NCBI GenBank assembly: GCA_031841125.1
Contig: CM063109.1
Coordinates: 37,390,038-37,454,037, forward strand
Direction: 5' to 3'
DNA from: Acanthococcus lagerstroemiae
Taxonomy: Eukaryota > Arthropoda > Insecta > Hemiptera > Eriococcidae
DNA: 64,000 nucleotides
The stretch's first letter is position 1, and each line of letters begins with the position of its first letter. Of this stretch, positions 23,801 to 32,847 are shown piece after piece. The notes beneath the pieces were generated by a model. That model searched no databases, had not been told where the DNA came from, and saw nothing but the letters and a program-made list of their open reading frames with translations. The position numbers were made by a program, and so were the translations under genes.

Positions 23801-24520
23801 GCATGAGAGAGCCCCCTCCATTTTCACGAGAAAAAAAAAATCAAATTGACAAATATGCGATAAAACCTGCACTAGAGAGCGCTACAAAATCACCTGCGCG
23901 GGGGAAACTGAAAAGGTGATCATGGATGATTTTGAATGGAAATACTGCTATCCTTAGGAAGGCCTAAAACAGCCCAAAATTATTCCATCCACTTGCGTTG
24001 ACTGTAATTCTATTGTTTAGTAACAATACAATAAAATGTAGGACGAGATTTTTTCTTAAAATCAATTATTTCTAATTGATTTAAAGATGTTTAAAATTTG
24101 CTGTAATCTTATGGAAAATTGTACATGATCACCTTTCCAGTACGCAGGGCTACCAACTTTGGGAACTCCAAGTTTCAGTGCCCATTAAAACTAATTTTTT
24201 TCATTAACCGACACTTTGGATAATATCATAACCGTAATACTGAAACCTCCATCTAATTTCCTTCCAAAACTGAATAAGCAGTTGGCAACTACCTAAGCTT
24301 GTTATTTTGTAGCAACAAAACGGATTCGAAGTAAAATTAACCAACTCACTTTCCATGTTGTATTCATCTTATTGATAGAATTGATGAATCTACTAGACAG
24401 CAGATACGACGAGTCCGATGCCATCTGTTCAGCGTCTTCGATAGACTTATATCCTTCCGCAGACTGAATGAAGCCAGCCGCTAAGGCCACACACGACACA
24501 AATACGATGAGACGATCCAT
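11646..24520 (-). CDS. Cathepsin B-like cysteine protease, complete, 6 coding exons
   Basis: This is a papain-family (C1A) cathepsin B precursor: a secreted or lysosomal endopeptidase and peptidyl-dipeptidase. Coding exons are 24520-24350, 19931-19719, 19584-19384, 17449-17305, 17183-17067 and 11851-11646. They sum to 1053 nt, 350 residues plus stop, close to the family norm of about 340. Order: signal peptide (residues 1 to about 22), a short cathepsin B propeptide containing NTTWKAGRNF, mature start near residue 98, QGSCGSCW with catalytic Cys127, occluding-loop CEHH with His207-His208, [11 protein letters not shown] with His296, NSWNTDWG with Asn316, and CGIE with the S2-pocket Glu340. All catalytic and exopeptidase determinants are kept, so it should be active. 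Every junction is GT-AG in frame. The start ATG follows an acceptor (TTTTTCAG) directly, so a 5' noncoding exon lies upstream. Introns of 4.4, 1.9 and 5.2 kb are filled with transposon relics. Confidence 0.95.
12195..12450 (-). pseudogene. LINE C-terminal fragment in cathepsin B intron 5
   Basis: Minus-strand reading gives [10 protein letters not shown], a stop and a frame change, then [18 protein letters not shown] and [15 protein letters not shown]. This is the tail region that follows the reverse transcriptase in many insect non-LTR elements (usual form LEAFEMWCWRRM...W...NEEVLRR). It is a short, dead relic. Confidence 0.6.
12834..12846 (+). repeat. C13 homopolymer
   Basis: Thirteen consecutive C in AT-rich intron sequence; one of several such C or G runs in the window. 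Confidence 0.8.
13137..13392. mobile_element. Short MITE with ~40-bp inverted ends
   Basis: TCGAGTGTCTCACGCACACT on the left is mirrored by a near-identical inverted copy ending at about 13,392 (right arm ...GTCACTTAGGTCAAGTGTGC). The 170-bp interior has no coding potential. It sits in cathepsin B intron 5. Confidence 0.6.
13930..15385. repeat. Array 2 of the ~45-bp repeat
   Basis: Same family as at 6837. Units run in the forward orientation until about 15,110. Then comes the phrase CCCGAACAATTAAGACTATT with TACTCATGCGGTGGAATCAG, and from about 15,165 units run in reverse. The strand switch at the same phrase as in array 1 shows this is a structured family. It lies inside cathepsin B intron 5 and abuts the GTTACCC element at 15,386. 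Confidence 0.8.
15386..15612. mobile_element. Palindrome-ended MITE built of GTTACCC words
   Basis: The ends CTACCCGATGCGCAAAATC and GATTACGCATCGGGTAG are inverted copies. The interior is a string of GGTAAC/GTTACCC words, including GTTACCCGGGTAAC and GGGTAACTTTTC, each seen twice. A related dimer lies at 57,105-57,395. There is no ORF. Mobility is inferred from the terminal inverted repeats and the second copy. Confidence 0.65.
15613..17066. other. Intron sequence without a recognised element
   Basis: Part of cathepsin B intron 5. It contains a C14 run at 15,996-16,009. The segment 16,040-16,200 resembles 12,000-12,120 (words CGATAAATnGTAATATTTTGTTTA, GACAGCA and CCTTTTGG shared), so a diverged repeat is present twice. 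No exon is supported. Confidence 0.4.
17067..17183 (-). CDS. Cathepsin B exon 5
   Basis: 117 nt encoding [18 protein letters not shown] and [13 protein letters not shown], the start of the right-hand domain. Acceptor CCGAAG, donor GTGTGT; phase 1 on both sides. Confidence 0.93.
17305..17449 (-). CDS. Cathepsin B exon 4: occluding loop
   Basis: 48 codons plus one base, [19 protein letters not shown] to PYKQDKHY. The His-His pair of the occluding loop, which confers dipeptidyl-carboxypeptidase activity, is intact. Acceptor TTGTACAG, donor GTACGA. Confidence 0.95.
17987..19215. mobile_element. 1.2-kb non-coding element with inverted ends
   Basis: ATATGTGTACGTCCATTTC at the left end is matched inverted by the right end (AAATGGACGTACACATAT), and the homology continues into GGCCCATTCGGTCG / CGACCTAATTGGCCC. 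No transposase is visible. An internal phrase near 18,900 (GGTCTAAAACAGTCTAGAAT) resembles 23,960 (GGCCTAAAACAGCCCAAAAT), so parts of this family recur. It occupies most of cathepsin B intron 3. Confidence 0.6.
19384..19584 (-). CDS. Cathepsin B exon 3: central left domain
   Basis: 67 codons, [13 protein letters not shown] through [13 protein letters not shown] to SGGAYGTNQ. It is cysteine-rich, matching the conserved disulfide pattern. The donor is GTTCGT, slightly weak. Confidence 0.95.
19719..19931 (-). CDS. Cathepsin B exon 2: propeptide end and catalytic Cys
   Basis: 71 codons from [17 protein letters not shown] (propeptide) through [12 protein letters not shown] (start of the mature enzyme) to QGSCGSCW. 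The donor GTAAGA follows the Trp codon. A 252-bp MITE sits only 55 bp upstream of this exon's acceptor. Confidence 0.95.
19986..20237. mobile_element. MITE with ~34-bp inverted repeats
   Basis: GAGGAGTGGTTTTCCAAACT on the left is inverted as AGTTTGGAAAACCACTCCTC on the right, and the similarity extends through CCCTAATTCCA. It is 252 bp with no ORF, in cathepsin B intron 1, 55 bp from exon 2. Confidence 0.75.
20884..21640 (+). pseudogene. LINE endonuclease and linker relic
   Basis: Plus-strand reading gives [30 protein letters not shown] and then [14 protein letters not shown]. This is the end of the APE-type endonuclease domain of a non-LTR element. After broken sequence, [19 protein letters not shown] appears near 21,500, matching the linker just before the reverse transcriptase domain. 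Stops and frameshifts are frequent and no reverse transcriptase core follows. It lies antisense in cathepsin B intron 1. Confidence 0.6.
21892..22145. mobile_element. MITE with TGGACGCTGTTCAACA ends
   Basis: TGGACGCTGTTCAACACTT with AAAGGGAACTAAC on the left and the inverted form on the right (GTTAGTTCCCTTTTGTTGAA, then CAGCGTCCA). The interior word GTTATTAGTATCGTTGGAAA also occurs at 47,214 and, inverted, near 26,610, so three related copies exist in the window. Confidence 0.65.
22147..22593. mobile_element. Long hairpin element
   Basis: TGGGCGCGTTTTCTGTTGAC and the following ~100 bp (through CAACAGCACGCAAC and CTGCAGGCTGCAGGCTGG) are mirrored at 22,500-22,592. This gives arms of about 110 bp around a ~240-bp centre. 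It directly abuts the MITE at 21,892-22,145. A 100-residue ORF across its left arm is incidental. Confidence 0.65.
22600..23860. other. Intron 1 remainder: no element identified
   Basis: AT-rich intronic sequence of cathepsin B with a C12 run at 23,600-23,611. No exon or clear repeat structure is seen. Confidence 0.35.
23862..23925. repeat. Dispersed repeat, copy 1
   Basis: AAACCTGCACTAGAGAGCGC followed by TACAAAATCACCTGCGCGGG and GGTGATCATGG. The same series occurs inverted at 55,378-55,478. The word ATGATCACCTTTCCAGT at 24,125 may be the inverted far end of the same insertion. Confidence 0.5.
24350..24520 (-). CDS. Cathepsin B exon 1: signal peptide and start of propeptide
   Basis: 57 codons beginning [17 protein letters not shown], a hydrophobic signal peptide, then the propeptide, ending in NTTWK. 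The donor is GTGAGT. The upstream AG directly abuts the ATG, which fixes this as the first coding exon but not the first transcribed exon. Confidence 0.92.
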
Positions 24521-25600
24521 CTGAAAAATGGAAAACATGCGCAACGTGAAGTCGATAATTCGGTACGATTAATATTAGAGAGTATTGAAAAATTCAACAG
24601 ACATTTATGCACGACGATAAAGTTGTAGTTATGAAGTAGAAAAACGTACGAATGGTTATTTACTCGCACACTGGTTCGATGATTAATGATCTATATTTAC
24701 CGATCAGCCGATCTCGTAATTCACAGTACGAATGAAATTTCGAGCGTTAATATTGACAAGGAAAACAGTTGGAATTTTGAGATCAGTGACAGCTTGTAAG
24801 CTGTTCCGATTGCACCAATCTACTCGTACAGACACTCGACACTGATTTAACTGTGACAACCAACAGACTACAGATTTGATAGCCTAGCACGATAACATTT
24901 GAACTTTTTACCCTCCTACTTATCACAATTTCTACTGCGTAATTATCTATTACTCTAAAAGAAATCTCGACGTCCGGTCGAAATAAACACACACATATAC
25001 ATGTACCAGCAGTCAAAACATGAAATATTAATCGTCGCTGATAATACTGAAATATACCTCTATATCTACATACATAAAACTTTAGAATTATTTGTTTATA
25101 TGTTCGAACTTAGCTGCTGAATTATAAAAGCTGGGAAATCCATTCTTTCAGAACATGGTTCACCATGCAATGTTGCTTACAATAACTGAAATCTCACTTA
25201 TTTCTGTCTCTTGATTCATCTGCCTAATCGCTTGGATGCCTATCTTATCCTATGTCAACTTGTAACACATAAACGAGAAAGCACAACGAACTGTTTGTAT
25301 GTTCGTGGTTGACGCCTGAACCGTTAGAGCAGAAAAGTCCATTCTTTTAGAACACATTTCTATAACATTTCCAGAGTGAGTTTCGGTTAAAAATTATTTC
25401 TGTACACTGATTCGGAGAGGCCCACAAAATTTTACTCCCTATAATGAAGGATACAAAGTGTAAATCCTTCTTCGAAATGAAAAAATTAGCACGGGAGAGA
25501 AAAAAGTGGAGAGACGTAACCTACTAGTCGAGAGGCTAAAGGAATGTAACAACAACATGTACCTACATTAGGATGGTCCTTATTTATTTTTGGTGAAAAA
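24521..25600 (-). promoter_or_regulatory. Presumed cathepsin B 5' region
   Basis: The coding part of the gene starts at an acceptor, so the promoter and a noncoding first exon must lie upstream on the minus strand. I cannot pin the start site or a TATA box. The stretch has no other gene. Confidence 0.3.
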
Positions 25601-25724
25601 TATTCGTAGAAATTTCATAACTAACCATAAATAGCTTCAGAATGAGGAAAAAATTCCAAGACCGTTTCAGCCCAATCGGAGTAGGAGAACCGTACACGGG
25701 ACGCAATTCAGTAGTACACAATGC

Positions 25725-25800
25725 ATCCCGCGTGGAAAAAGAAGACAGTCCAGATTGCGTCCCGTGTGGAAAACGAAGACAGTACAGATTGTGTGCCGAA
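25725..25800. repeat. Two tandem copies of a ~35-bp unit
   Basis: CCCGCGTGGAAAAAGAAGAC with AGTCCAGATTGCGT is followed directly by CCCGTGTGGAAAACGAAGAC with AGTACAGATTGTGT, and then a third partial start (GCCGAAGAGG). Confidence 0.6.
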
Positions 25801-25919
25801 GAGGGGAAAAAAAGGAGATTGTAAGCCTGTTAGCATGACAGAGGTCAGCTTATGACGTCTTCCCAGATTTCGAGCTCATAAAGAGTACAAACATTCTACT
25901 GATATATCAGTTATGGGAT

Positions 25920-26330
25920 ATTCGAGAACCACGAATTCAATTTTGAAATCAGTCTGGCCTCAAGTAGAGATTGTGGCACTAGTGGCGGGAACACGCTTTA
26001 AAAATGGCGTGGAATACATTACAGGTATCAAATATGGGATTTCCTAGATTACTGAAAGCATTTTTTAATGTTTTTTTCGACAACTCTACTTTCATAATCG
26101 TGGCATCCAGGGTGGGAGGGAGGACCAAAGTTGAAAAATATGAGAAATACAATATACTCAACAATTCTAGATTTCTTGAGGTCACTGAATTCATTTTCGA
26201 TGTCAAGCTGCACCTATACGTTGAAAATGGTGGCATCAGGGACTGAAGACCAAGGTCAGAAATGTCTTAAAATACAATAAGGATGTGAAAGAATGGCGTT
26301 TGCAAGGTTCCTAAATTCAGTTTTCACATT
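25920..26330. repeat. Degenerate tandem repeat, ~125-bp period
   Basis: The phrases GAATTCAATTTTGAAATCAG (25,936) and GAATTCATTTTCGATGTCAA (26,187), and GTGGCATCCAGG / GTGGCATCAGGG with GACCAAAGTTGAAAAAT / GACCAAGGTCAGAAAT, show old tandem units. The 80-residue ORFs on both strands follow from this and are not genes. Confidence 0.4.
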
Positions 26331-26524
26331 ATTTTGACTTAAATGACGTGGGATGCCTGAATCATGTAAACTTATCATCCTCTTTCGTCATTCGTCTACA
26401 TGTCATCGAAATCACGCAACTGGATAGAATGTGATCTGATCTTAGATCCATTTCCTGTTGGTGATCTTAATCTGATCTGAGATCATTTAGTTCGTGATCT
26501 TGCCCATCTTTGCATATGATATAG

Positions 26525-26690
26525 CATTTACTGATACGCTTTTTTCAACGTGAGTGCACAATTTTGAATCGGAGGCCTTATTTTGAAAAATTCTACTTTT
26601 TACGCTCTGTCCAACGATACTAAGAACTCATTTTGTTTACAAATATCGGTTGGTTCCCTTACGCTTAACAGCGTTCAACTATTGATGTTT
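26525..26690 (-). repeat. Inverted copy of the MITE family at 21,892
   Basis: CTTTTTTCAACGTGAGTGCA, TTTTGAAAAATTCTACTTTT, CCAACGATACTAAGAACTCA and GGTTCCCTTACG...AACAGCG follow in the inverse order of 21,892-22,050, so this is a diverged partial copy on the other strand. Confidence 0.55.
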
Positions 26691-26717
26691 TCTGATAGTT
26701 CCACTCTGCATAGTCAA

Positions 26718-26993
26718 TAATGTGACCTGGCAGGAAGAAAGGGACCTGTCCGCAAAAATGTAAATTTTACTGGAGAGCGGATAAACAAAATTGATAATAA
26801 GGCGATAACGTTTTCACGTTATGAGACAGTCAACTTTGAAGACTTACAGCAGTTTGGGAAAATCTTTTAGAATTTTTTCGACAACACCGCGCGAAAGAGC
26901 GGCCAAAAATTAGTCAAAAATAGTTGCATGTTATCACAAAAATGATTTTTGTTTTGCACACAGGTCCCTTTCTTCCTGGTAGGTCACATTATA
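26718..26993. mobile_element. MITE with ~33-bp inverted repeats
   Basis: ATAATGTGACCTGGCAGGAA and GAAAGGGACCTGT at the left are inverted at the right as ACAGGTCCCTTTCTTCCTGG and TAGGTCACATTAT. About 276 bp, no ORF. Confidence 0.7.
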
Positions 26994-26999
26994 TCAATG

Positions 27000-27584
27000 G
27001 TGAATGTCGGTATTTTGATGGTTAGGAGAACGAGAAAGGGAATCAAACGTCAGGAACAGTTCCTTATTTACGACGAAAACCTTTTATTCTTTATGAAATG
27101 TCTACGATTTTCTAATGTTAAACAAAGGAAACGTACAATAAACAGAACGCGAAACCATTACTGAACAAAACGGGCATGATGCATCAAATTAAAGGCGAAC
27201 TGTTCGAAACAGAACCAAAGGTCGAGTTTTTAAGAACGAAAAAGAATGGAATGCGAATCTGTCGTGTTCAGTTCGACTATCTCTCGTCTTTTCTTCCAAA
27301 AATACCCAGGAAATGAAAGCAAAAACACCTAATGAGGAATGAGAGTGCACGAATTAATGAAACGGAATATACACAATGGGAATCTGAGAAAAAAACAAAA
27401 AGTACAGTATTTATGTCAGGGTTCAGGCTCAATTACATGAAACTCTTCCTTAAAAACAGCAATAAATACATATAGAATATTATACCTACAAAAGTGACTT
27501 CTATGTTGTTTCATACGTTAACAATTACTACAACTATCTAAAGTAACTTTACGATTCACCGATCAACCATCACTAGCAAATATA
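27000..27584. other. Gap: no gene supported
   Basis: The space between two mobile elements has no recognisable exon or repeat. Confidence 0.35.
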
Positions 27585-27586
27585 TA

Positions 27587-28072
27587 CAGTGTGGAACAGA
27601 TCATCACGTAACATAGGAAAGTCCCATAAAGCGCACGTTCATCTGTACCACTGTGGAAAACGTTGTACTGGTGCAAATCAACACGCAACATTTTATTTAT
27701 TTATTGCCTTTATTAGCGCAGATTACATAAAATATATATATATATATATTTTTTTTTATAAGCTTCTTAAGGGCTTCATAAGCCCCTGTCGCACCATACC
27801 CCACATGCAACATTACGCTACTTTGGAATAATTTCATCGAAAATGTTTGAAAAAAAAATACCGATAATTTCCGAAGAATCTCAACGGAAATCTTTAGGGA
27901 AAATGTCCAATGTTTCCCAAAGAATTTCATGAAAATTTTTCGAGAAAATCGTTCGCTTATTTTTGAAGGAATAATAGGAATTGGGCAAAAACTACGACGG
28001 TTTTTAAAGGATTTTGTCAACAAATTTCAGGTAAAATGTTCTCCGAAGAATTTAATCGAAAATCGAGAAAAA
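27587..28072 (+). repeat. Left terminal inverted repeat of the Tigger-like element
   Basis: It pairs with 32,207-32,569. The outer ~100 bp is unique sequence (ends with CAACACGCAACATT); the inner part is ~45-bp repeat units. Homology stops at GAAAATCGAGAAAAA (about 28,072). Confidence 0.8.
27693..27806 (-). mobile_element. 114-bp insertion with 8-bp target duplication
   Basis: GCAACATT stands at 27,685-27,692 and again at 27,807-27,814, and the right terminal repeat shows the uninterrupted sequence. The insert starts T-rich on the plus strand (TTATTTATTTATTGCC) and contains a (TA)n run, which suits a truncated retroposon inserted on the minus strand. Confidence 0.7.
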
Positions 28073-29060
28073 TCTTCGGGAAAATTCTTTAATGACCAGG
28101 AATTTCATATAAAATTTTTGGAGGAACTCTGATGGTTTGAAGAATTTTATGAAAAATCATCAGAAAGAATGTTCGATGATCTCCGAAGAATTTCATCAAA
28201 TATCTTCGGGAAAATTTCTAACAATTTTTAAGGAATTTCGTAGGAAACTTCTAGAAAGAATTTCCGATAATTTCCGAAGAATCTCATGGGAAATCCTTGG
28301 AAAAATTTTTACTGTTTTCCAAAAAATTTCATCAAAATCCTTCGAGAAAATTTTCCGATTGTTTTTGAAGAATTTCATGGAAACATTCGGGGGAAAACTC
28401 GGATGGTTTTTGAAAAATTTTTATTAGACAATCTTCAGGAAAAATGTTCGATGATCTCCGAAAAATCTCATCGAGAATCTTCGGGAACAATATCCGATGA
28501 TTTTAAGAAACTTCATCGGAAAGTTTTGGGAAAAAATTTCGTTAATTTCCAAAGGTTTTAATCGGAAATCTTTAAAAATAACTGGAATTTCCCGATGATT
28601 TTCGATGAAATTCTTCGGAGATCATCGAACATTTTCCCTGAAGATTGTTTAATAAAAATTCTTCAAAAACCATCGGATTTTTTCCCCCGAATATTTCCAT
28701 GAAATTCATCAAAACTCATCGGAAAATTTTCTCGAAGGATTTGATGAAATTTTTTGGAAAACATTGGAAATTTTTCCAAAGATTTCCTATGAGATTCTTC
28801 GGAAACTCTCGGTAATTTTTTCTAAAAATTTTCTGCGAAATCCCTAAAAATTATTGTTAGAAATTTTCCCGAAGATACCCGAAGATTTAAAAAAAAAAAA
28901 ATATCTGGAAAACACAGGACATTTTTCCAGAAGATGTTCGAAGAGATTCATCGGAAAGTATCGGAATTTTTTCTCCAAAAATTTTATATGAATTTCCTGG
29001 TCATCAAAGAAATTTTTTCCGAAGATATTTCGGATGAGCTCTTCACCAAACATAACGTTC
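27815..29060. repeat. Array 3 of the ~45-bp repeat
   Basis: Forward units run from about 27,825 to 28,560 and reverse units from about 28,580 to 29,060, so the array again switches strand. It lies within the Tigger-like element and its first part belongs to the terminal repeat. ORFs on both strands show the same 15-residue period seen elsewhere. Confidence 0.8.
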
Positions 29061-29732
29061 GAAGAAACCTCATACTTCCTTCCAAATCTACATTTATCCT
29101 AAATATGTCTCTCCTTTTGAAAAAATGAAATAAAAAATACGGATTGTTAGATAAGCGACTAACTACGCGTCTAAATGAAGTGCTATCGGGTAATTATCAA
29201 CTGAAAAAAGATAAAGAACATGTCGAAGTTATCTGTTATTTATCATCATGAAACTGAAATGGCAGTATGCGACACATCAAATACTTTCACTTATATTATT
29301 TTCGCCACGATATCTAATCATGCTTATGGGAAATACTGTTGCGGGCTGTTATCTCTCTACAGAGAAATTGATTATGGCTTTCTCTTTCGAGTTTACTGAT
29401 GATAAAGTACATATCAACCCCAATTTTAGCAACTTCGGTTCGTATCAACCAAGAATTCCTCTCCCTATCATATCAACTTTCAACTACCGTATTTTTCCGG
29501 GTAGAACACACACCATCAATTTCACGTAGTTTCATTAAAGAAATGTCCATGAAGGTAATTCTTTTTCATCCTGATAGCTCAATGCTATTGCTGAAATTAT
29601 TTCAACCAACTTTCTTCCAAAAACGATTTTTATAACACGTCAAATGCGTTCAAAGATCACGCCTTTTACACGTTTTTCATATGAACAGTTAAATTATCCC
29701 CTTGTTATAGAAGCAGGACTACCAACACAGGT
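29061..29732 (+). other. Interior of the Tigger-like element, unassigned
   Basis: A 93-codon frame at 29,248-29,529 is open, but I recognise no domain. It may be the decayed N-terminal DNA-binding part of a transposase or a host capture. Confidence 0.3.
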
Positions 29733-29954
29733 ACTTTTGGTTATCTTCCCAATACCGCTCTGGTGCAGTATTTGGCTATGAAAGAAGAGCATACAGCTCC
29801 AGGTTATAAAAGGAGCAAAGATAGGCTGACTGTTATGATATGTTTCAATTGGACACATGAGCACAAACTGAAATCTATGCTGATAAGGAAATTGAGAAAT
29901 CCGCGGCCATTCAAAAGAACTAATAGGTCATCTCTTCCAGTATGGTATTACTAG
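29733..29954 (+). pseudogene. Tigger/jerky-type transposase fragment
   Basis: About 73 codons: TFGYLPNTALVQYLAMKEEH, APGYKRSKDRLTVMIC, HEHKLKSMLIRK and SSLPVWYY. This matches the start of the DDE domain of Tigger/jerky transposases (usual form ...PGYKRSKDRLTVMLCSN...HKLKLMLIGK...LPVYY). It stops at the point where a second, different pogo-type transposase begins, so it is a fragment, probably inserted or fused. Confidence 0.65.
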
Positions 29955-31760
29955 TATAGCGAGATGATGTAGAGCTTATCAAAAGGAAAATGTGGAAATT
30001 TTTTTTGCCAATTACTCTACACTACTGAACAAGTTCAAATTTACTCCAGACAAGATTTACAATTTTGACAAAAGTGGAATATCAACAGTTGTGAAGTTAC
30101 CAAAGGTAATTGCTCGCAAAGGAACTAAACAAGTCAGTCAATGTGTCTCTGCTGAGCGTGGTTCTATGATTACAATTAGCGTATTTATGAATGCTATCAG
30201 TAATATTTTACCACCCATCTACATCTTCCCAACCAAGAGTGACCCAAATAAGAGCTCGTTGCTAGAAGGTGCACCAGTTGAAAGCATAGGATTCGCAGGC
30301 GAGAAGCAAGGATCCTCCTGGAAGTTTAATAATATTTTCCTCAAAACTTTACAATACTTTTATAGCCATGTGAACTCATCAGTTGATAATAGTTCTGTTG
30401 CTCATAGATAACCACGCCACACACTGTATAATTGCAGCTATACAATTTGCTCGTGAGCATGGAATTGAGTTTTTGACATTCCCGCCACATTTAATTCATA
30501 AGATGCAGCCGTTCGATAAAGGGATGCATGGCCCCTTCAAAACAGCGATGAAGATCGCTATGAAAGATTTCATGGATTCGTCGAGTAACATAAGAAACCA
30601 ATCACTTTTTATAATTTACCGAAGATTTCCGCACTTCCATTTGAAAGTGTGTTCATTCCCAGCAAGATTAAAAGCAGCCTAAAGAGCATAGGAATATAGC
30701 CGGTCAACCGATTTTGTTATGCAGATGTTTTACTGACACCAGATTCATCCAACAACCGGATGAGAAGTGATGGAGAAAGTATGCACCCTAGTCTTCAACA
30801 GATTCAGCCATTATAACAAATTTTCAAAACCAAGCAACATCCGAAACGTCCGCAAATTCGCGCAAAGAATGTTCGGCGGTCCTGACATATACACCTGAAC
30901 TCAAGAAAGCTAAAGAAAAAGAAAGCCTACGCAAGGTGAAAGAATTAAAGAAATTAAATGGACCCAAGAGAGCTCTCCCTTTTTCGCAGAAAGTGACGAG
31001 TAAGAAGGCTAGTCCACGTCGTCGGAAAGAGTTGTCAGACTGTGAAAATTTGGATGAACAAGAGTGGGCCGACCTGGAGAGACAATTACAGAAAGTGAAT
31101 AGAACCAAGAGAGCTCTCCCTTCTTCACAAAAATTGTCTAGTAAGAAGATTCGCTTTCAGCGTCGCAGGAAAGAGCCGTCTTCGGATTCTTAGTACTTAG
31201 ATGAGTGGAACGACCCTGAAAAGGAGAATGTTTCCGAGATAAATTTATAGCATAGGCATGAATTTTGTCAACTTGATATTAAACTTTATTTTATTTTCTT
31301 TCGGTTTTCAGGTTGCAGGTGGAAATCTAGACATTGGTGAGAGCGTGAGTATTAGCAGCACAGCAGTCAATAGAAATTGCGATGAGGAGTCGAAGTGTGT
31401 TTCAAAAAATCAACATCCTGTTGTCAATTGGAACGAGGTAGGCTTGAAAATTTTGACGTATATACTTTTATTGACAATAATCCATTTATCTTAACGCATG
31501 ACGTGCCTCTGTTCGTCATTCAATACACGTTTGATGTTCATGGGAAATTGCAACATCGTTGATATGTAGCTTCTGTAGAGGAAATTTTTGCTAACAAGAT
31601 TTATGTCAAAAATATGCGGTCATACCAGAATAGGCCTCACGTTTTTCACTTCCCCCTCAAAGATGATACGGATTATGTAAACTTAGAACAAATTGTAAAA
31701 ATTCTACCGCAAACTGTTGAAAAATGCGGCATTTTTCTCTTTCCCAGAAAACTGGTTGTA
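29951..31760 (+). pseudogene. Pogo-type DDE transposase, frameshifted
   Basis: Readable pieces in order: TSIAR, a stop, CRAYQKENVEIFFANY; IYNFDKSGIS (first catalytic Asp); KVIARKGTKQV; AERGSMITISVFMNA; LPPIYIFP; after a 1-base shift near 30,385, VLLLIDNHATHC (second Asp); LTFPPHLIHKMQPFDKGMHG (third Asp); after another shift NLPKISALPFESV and SLKSIGI; then a basic tail (30,880-31,190), a stop, and YLDEWNDPEKENVS. A further exon-like stretch (31,313-31,437) has an acceptor TTTTCAG and donor GTAGGC, and a last open piece (31,567-31,756) contains KNMRSYQNRPHVFHFPLKDD. At least three frame breaks or stops make it inactive. The N-terminal helix-turn-helix region was not found. Confidence 0.75.
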
Positions 31761-32206
31761 AAGTAGGCCTATAGGCATTACGTTTGATGCTCCAATACAT
31801 TTTTTTTATTTTGCATGCATTTGTACAGGTGAACCGGAATTATAATTACTAAAAATCGTTGCAACACACTTCTACAGCTTAAACAAATAAGAATTTCAAC
31901 TTGCAATATCTGAAACGTACATTTAGATTGTAAACTACTAGTCGTCATAGGCTCCCCAGTGCCTGTCCACAGCCGCCCTTAGTGTGGGGAGGATGTGAAC
32001 AAAACTAGTATATTTTTCAAACAGTCGCCCAGGGAGAACTAGCACGCTATAACAGTTCCCAACCATCCTGTTTTACTTGTAAACATCCCCCTTTGAAACA
32101 AAAAAAAAAATTCAGCAAAATTGAACCCATACTTGGCCTAAAATGGTACGGAAACTGAAAAATGTCCACAGCCTTCCCAGTTTCCCCTATATCTGGTCAG
32201 CCTGTT
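31761..32206. other. 3' interior of the Tigger-like element
   Basis: Non-coding sequence between the last transposase piece and the right terminal repeat. A phrase near 31,975-32,200 (CACAGCCGCCC, then CACAGCCTTCCCAG) is less AT-rich, but I see no ORF. Confidence 0.35.
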
Positions 32207-32569
32207 TTTCTCGATTTTCGATTAAATTCTTCGGAGAACATTTTACCTGAAATTTGTTGACAAAATCCTTTAAAAACCGTCGTAGTTTTTGCCCAATTCC
32301 TATTATTCCTTCAAAAATTAGCGAACGATTTTCTCGAAAAATTTTCATGAAATTCTTTGGGAAACATTGGACATTTTTCCTAAAGATTTCCGTTGAGATT
32401 CTTTGGACATTGTCGGCATTTTTTTTTTCAAACATTTTCGACGAAATTATTCCAAACTAGTGTAATGTTGCGTGTTGATTTGCACCAGTACGACGTTTTC
32501 CACAGTGGTACACATCAACGTACGCTTTATAGGACTTTCCTATGTTACGTGATGATCTGTTCCACACTG
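32207..32569 (-). repeat. Right terminal inverted repeat of the Tigger-like element
   Basis: Inverse of 27,587-28,072 without the 114-bp insertion. It contains reverse-oriented ~45-bp units from 32,211 to about 32,440 and the unique outer ~110 bp ending ACACTG|TA. Confidence 0.8.
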
Positions 32570-32847
32570 TATCTGTATTACAATATAATTACCAAATAAT
32601 TACTCACCTGAAAAATGTTTCGTCCCTTAACAATGCTACAATGGCTACAATTCAGTTTTAAATTTCGCATTTGTTAGTGATAATTTATTGATAAACAGGA
32701 ACTCGGAAAGAGGAATGCATAGACCTTTATAGACAGATAATTTCCGAGACCGCTACCCCACTAACGCGATATCGAGCCTTCCTCCCTTTCCGTGGTTCGT
32801 CACACAAGTAAACAAACTGGCGGATCGTAACTGTGTAAAAGTTCGAC

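Larger units (their letters stand above)
27587..32569 (+). mobile_element. Tigger/pogo-type DNA transposon, ~5 kb, with long inverted termini
   Basis: The left end reads CAGTGTGGAACAGATCATCA and the right end is its exact inverse, ending TGATCTGTTCCACACTG. Each end is flanked by TA, the target of the Tc1/mariner/pogo superfamily. The two arms stay homologous for about 363 bp (left arm excluding a later 122-bp insertion) and include units of the ~45-bp GAAGAATTTCATCGGAAA repeat. Inside are remains of pogo-type DDE transposases on the plus strand (29,733-31,760). The left interior holds a further ~900 bp of the repeat array. The transposase is frameshifted, so the copy is not autonomous, although the well-matched termini suggest it moved not very long ago. 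Confidence 0.8.

Noticed and set aside
27697..28561. ORFs of 91-108 codons on both strands near the Tigger-like terminus
   Set aside because: Same repeat family as above; the plus and minus reading frames are equally open, so they are not genes.
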